A stretch of 30,423 bases of DNA. It comes from Pseudomonadota bacterium. Its GTDB lineage: Bacteria; Pseudomonadota; Alphaproteobacteria; UBA2966; CAIVPW01. The position numbers were made by a program, and so were the translations under genes. Positions 28,613-30,423 of this stretch are shown in pieces; position 1 is the first letter of the stretch; every line of letters starts with the position of its first letter. The notes below the pieces were generated by a model that worked only from the letters and a program-made list of their open reading frames with translations, was not told the DNA's origin and made no database searches. The DNA is taken from the NCBI GenBank assembly GCA_027625125.1, contig JAQBXG010000001.1:1-30423 (forward strand), read 5' to 3'.

Positions 28613-30423
28613 ATGGCAACCAGACTACTGGTTGACGCCGCCCACCCCGAGGAAACCCGGGTCGTCGTTGTAAGCGGCACACGGCTGGACGAATTCGATT
28701 TCGAATCCGCCACCAGGAAACAGCTCAAGGGCAACATCTACCTCGCCAAGGTGACGCGGGTCGAACCGTCGTTGCAGGCGGCGTTTGTCGAATACGGCGG
28801 CAACCGCCACGGCTTCCTGGCTTTCGGCGACATCCATCCCGACTACTACCAGATCCCGGTCGCCGACCGGCAAAAGGTCCAGGCCGAACGCGCCGCCGAA
28901 GAAGCGGCCCAGGGGCGGGCCGAAGAGGCTGCGGCGGAATCCCAAAGCCGGATCGAAGCGGTCTATATCGACGCGGCGCCGGAACCACCGCAACGCCCCG
29001 ACAGTCCCGACAGTCCCGACGGCGACGGCGATGCCCCCGGCCAGCCGGAAACCGTCGGCGGCGACGACCTCGAGGATTTGCGGCCCCGCCGCGAAGTCCG
29101 CCGCTACAAGATTCAGGAAGTCATCAAGCGCCGCCAGGTGCTGCTGGTCCAGGTTGTCAAGGAAGAGCGCGGCACCAAAGGCGCGGCGCTGACCACCTAC
29201 CTCAGTCTCGCCGGCCGCTATTGCGTGCTGATGCCCAACACCGCCCGTGGCGGCGGCGTATCGCGCAAGATCGCCAACACCAAGGACCGCAGCAGGCTCC
29301 GTGACATCATCGGCGGGCTCGAAGTTCCGCCGGGCATGGGCCTGATCGTTCGCACGGCGGGCCAGCAACGGACAAAGGCGGATATCCGCCGCGACTATGA
29401 CTACCTGCTCCGGGTCTGGAATTCGGTCCGCGAACTGACCCTGCAATCGGTCGCGCCGACGATGGTCTACGAAGAGGCCAACCTGATCAAACGGGCAATC
29501 CGCGACCTCTACTCCAATGAAATCGACGAGGTCCTGGTCGAGGGCGACGAAGGCTACAAGGCCGCCAAGGGCATCATGAAGATGCTGATGCCCAGCCACG
29601 CCAAGCGGGTGCAAAAATACGAGGACCGCATTCCGCTGTTCCATCGCTACCAGGTCGAACAACAGCTCGACCTGATGCACAGCCCGACGGTGCAGTTGCG
29701 TTCCGGCGGCTACATCGTACTCAATTCGACCGAGGCGCTGGTCGCCATCGACGTGAACTCCGGGCGCTCGACCAGCGAGCGCAACATCGAGGCGACGGCG
29801 CTGAAAACGAACCTCGAGGCGGCCGAAGAAGTCGCGCGGCAATTGCGTTTGCGCGACCTCGCCGGGCTTGTCGTCATCGACTTCATCGACATGGATGTGT
29901 CGCGAAACAATCGCGCCGTCGTCCGCAAGCTCAAGGATTCGCTGAAGGGCGACCGCGCCCGCATCCAGTTGGGACGCATCAGCGCCTTCGGGCTGCTCGA
30001 ACTGTCCCGGCAGCGCATGCGGCCGAGCCTGTTGGAAACCAGCTCGAACCCCTGCCCGACCTGCGGCGGCATCGGACTCGTGCGGTCCACCGAATCCTCG
30101 GCCCTGCATGTGATGCGGGTCATCGAGGACGAAGGCATTCGCGGCCCGGCGCATCTGGCGGTCGGCGTGCCGCCGGCGGTGGCAATGTATCTGCTCAATC
30201 AAAAGCGCGCGTCCCTCGGCGATCTCGAAACCCGCTTTCGCATCCGCATCTCGATCCTGCCCGACCCGAACTTGATTCCCCCGGCCCACACCCTTGAACG
30301 CACGGTGATTGCAGAAGCCGCACCGGTCGCGTCCGACGGCCGGTCGGCCGAACATCACGCCGCCCCGGATTCCGAACCGGACGATGTCGATGAAGCGATC
30401 GAGCCGGTCGACGACATCGAAGC
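28613..30423 (+). CDS. rne: Ribonuclease E, N-terminal catalytic half (truncated by window end)
   Basis: About 603 residues are present. It starts MATRLLVDAAHPEETRVVVV with GGAG about 7 nt upstream. An S1 RNA-binding domain (about 35-215) is split by an acidic, Pro/Ala-rich insert (about 85-165). The catalytic DNase I-like fold has metal ligands Asp380 (VAIDVNSGR) and Asp423 (VIDFIDMD). The spacing of 43 equals that of E. coli Asp303/Asp346. The zinc-link CPTCGG has Cys481 and Cys484, also at the E. coli spacing (101 after the first Asp). RNase E starts mRNA decay and processes rRNA and tRNA. The C-terminal scaffold region has just begun (acidic DSEPDDVDEAIEPVDD) when the window ends. Confidence 0.97.
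   Translation, partial: MATRLLVDAAHPEETRVVVVSGTRLDEFDFESATRKQLKGNIYLAKVTRVEPSLQAAFVEYGGNRHGFLAFGDIHPDYYQIPVADRQKVQAERAAEEAAQGRAEEAAAESQSRIEAVYIDAAPEPPQRPDSPDSPDGDGDAPGQPETVGGDDLEDLRPRREVRRYKIQEVIKRRQVLLVQVVKEERGTKGAALTTYLSLAGRYCVLMPNTARGGGVSRKIANTKDRSRLRDIIGGLEVPPGMGLIVRTAGQQRTKADIRRDYDYLLRVWNSVRELTLQSVAPTMVYEEANLIKRAIRDLYSNEIDEVLVEGDEGYKAAKGIMKMLMPSHAKRVQKYEDRIPLFHRYQVEQQLDLMHSPTVQLRSGGYIVLNSTEALVAIDVNSGRSTSERNIEATALKTNLEAAEEVARQLRLRDLAGLVVIDFIDMDVSRNNRAVVRKLKDSLKGDRARIQLGRISAFGLLELSRQRMRPSLLETSSNPCPTCGGIGLVRSTESSALHVMRVIEDEGIRGPAHLAVGVPPAVAMYLLNQKRASLGDLETRFRIRISILPDPNLIPPAHTLERTVIAEAAPVASDGRSAEHHAAPDSEPDDVDEAIEPVDDIE

Noticed and set aside
28625..30358. 577-codon minus-strand open frame at the right end
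   Set aside because: It lies antisense to RNase E, whose catalytic residues and zinc-link are exact on the plus strand.

Overview
The window reads as chromosomal DNA of a high-GC alphaproteobacterium, probably a Rhodospirillales-type lineage. The evidence is the gene order (rne / amiC - mrcA - prfB on one side; an AsmA-like gene back to back with glnE - bcp in the middle), the near-uniform GC-rich codon use and the family signatures of the proteins. I see no insertion sequence, phage, CRISPR array, tRNA or rRNA. It is mostly core genome, and I did not find a clear candidate for a wholly new system. The novelty lies in arrangement and regulation.

Left part (1-8280): after the end of a plus-strand gene (perhaps an RNA helicase tail), a ten-gene minus-strand operon encodes the complete ISC iron-sulfur cluster pathway. 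In transcription order it is cysE, iscR, a NifS-type cysteine desulfurase, iscS, iscU, iscA, hscB, hscA, fdx, iscX. CysE makes O-acetylserine for cysteine. The two desulfurases take sulfur from cysteine, IscU/IscA carry clusters, HscA/HscB release clusters from IscU, Fdx supplies electrons, and IscR senses cluster status. A good IscR type-1-like box lies over the -35 of the only evident promoter, upstream of cysE. Hairpins mark two internal gene junctions.

Middle (8281-20201): an alpha/beta hydrolase and tyrS face a very large AsmA/YhdP-like envelope protein. Divergent from that are glnE (glutamine synthetase adenylyltransferase) and bcp (peroxiredoxin). After a GC-rich tandem repeat come an M23 peptidase with a long coiled coil, an overlapping bactofilin gene, and a small Fe(II)/2-oxoglutarate oxygenase-like gene. 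The peptidase-bactofilin pair is a cell-shape module.

Right part (20202-30423): on the minus strand, amiC, mrcA (PBP1A), a large hybrid sensor kinase and prfB. prfB carries the classical RF2 autoregulatory +1 frameshift, so an annotation that ignores it loses the first 50 or so residues. rne (RNase E) diverges from amiC behind a roughly 270-nt structured leader and runs off the end of the window. Cell-wall synthesis (mrcA), septal hydrolysis (amiC) and wall patterning (M23-bactofilin) are all represented.
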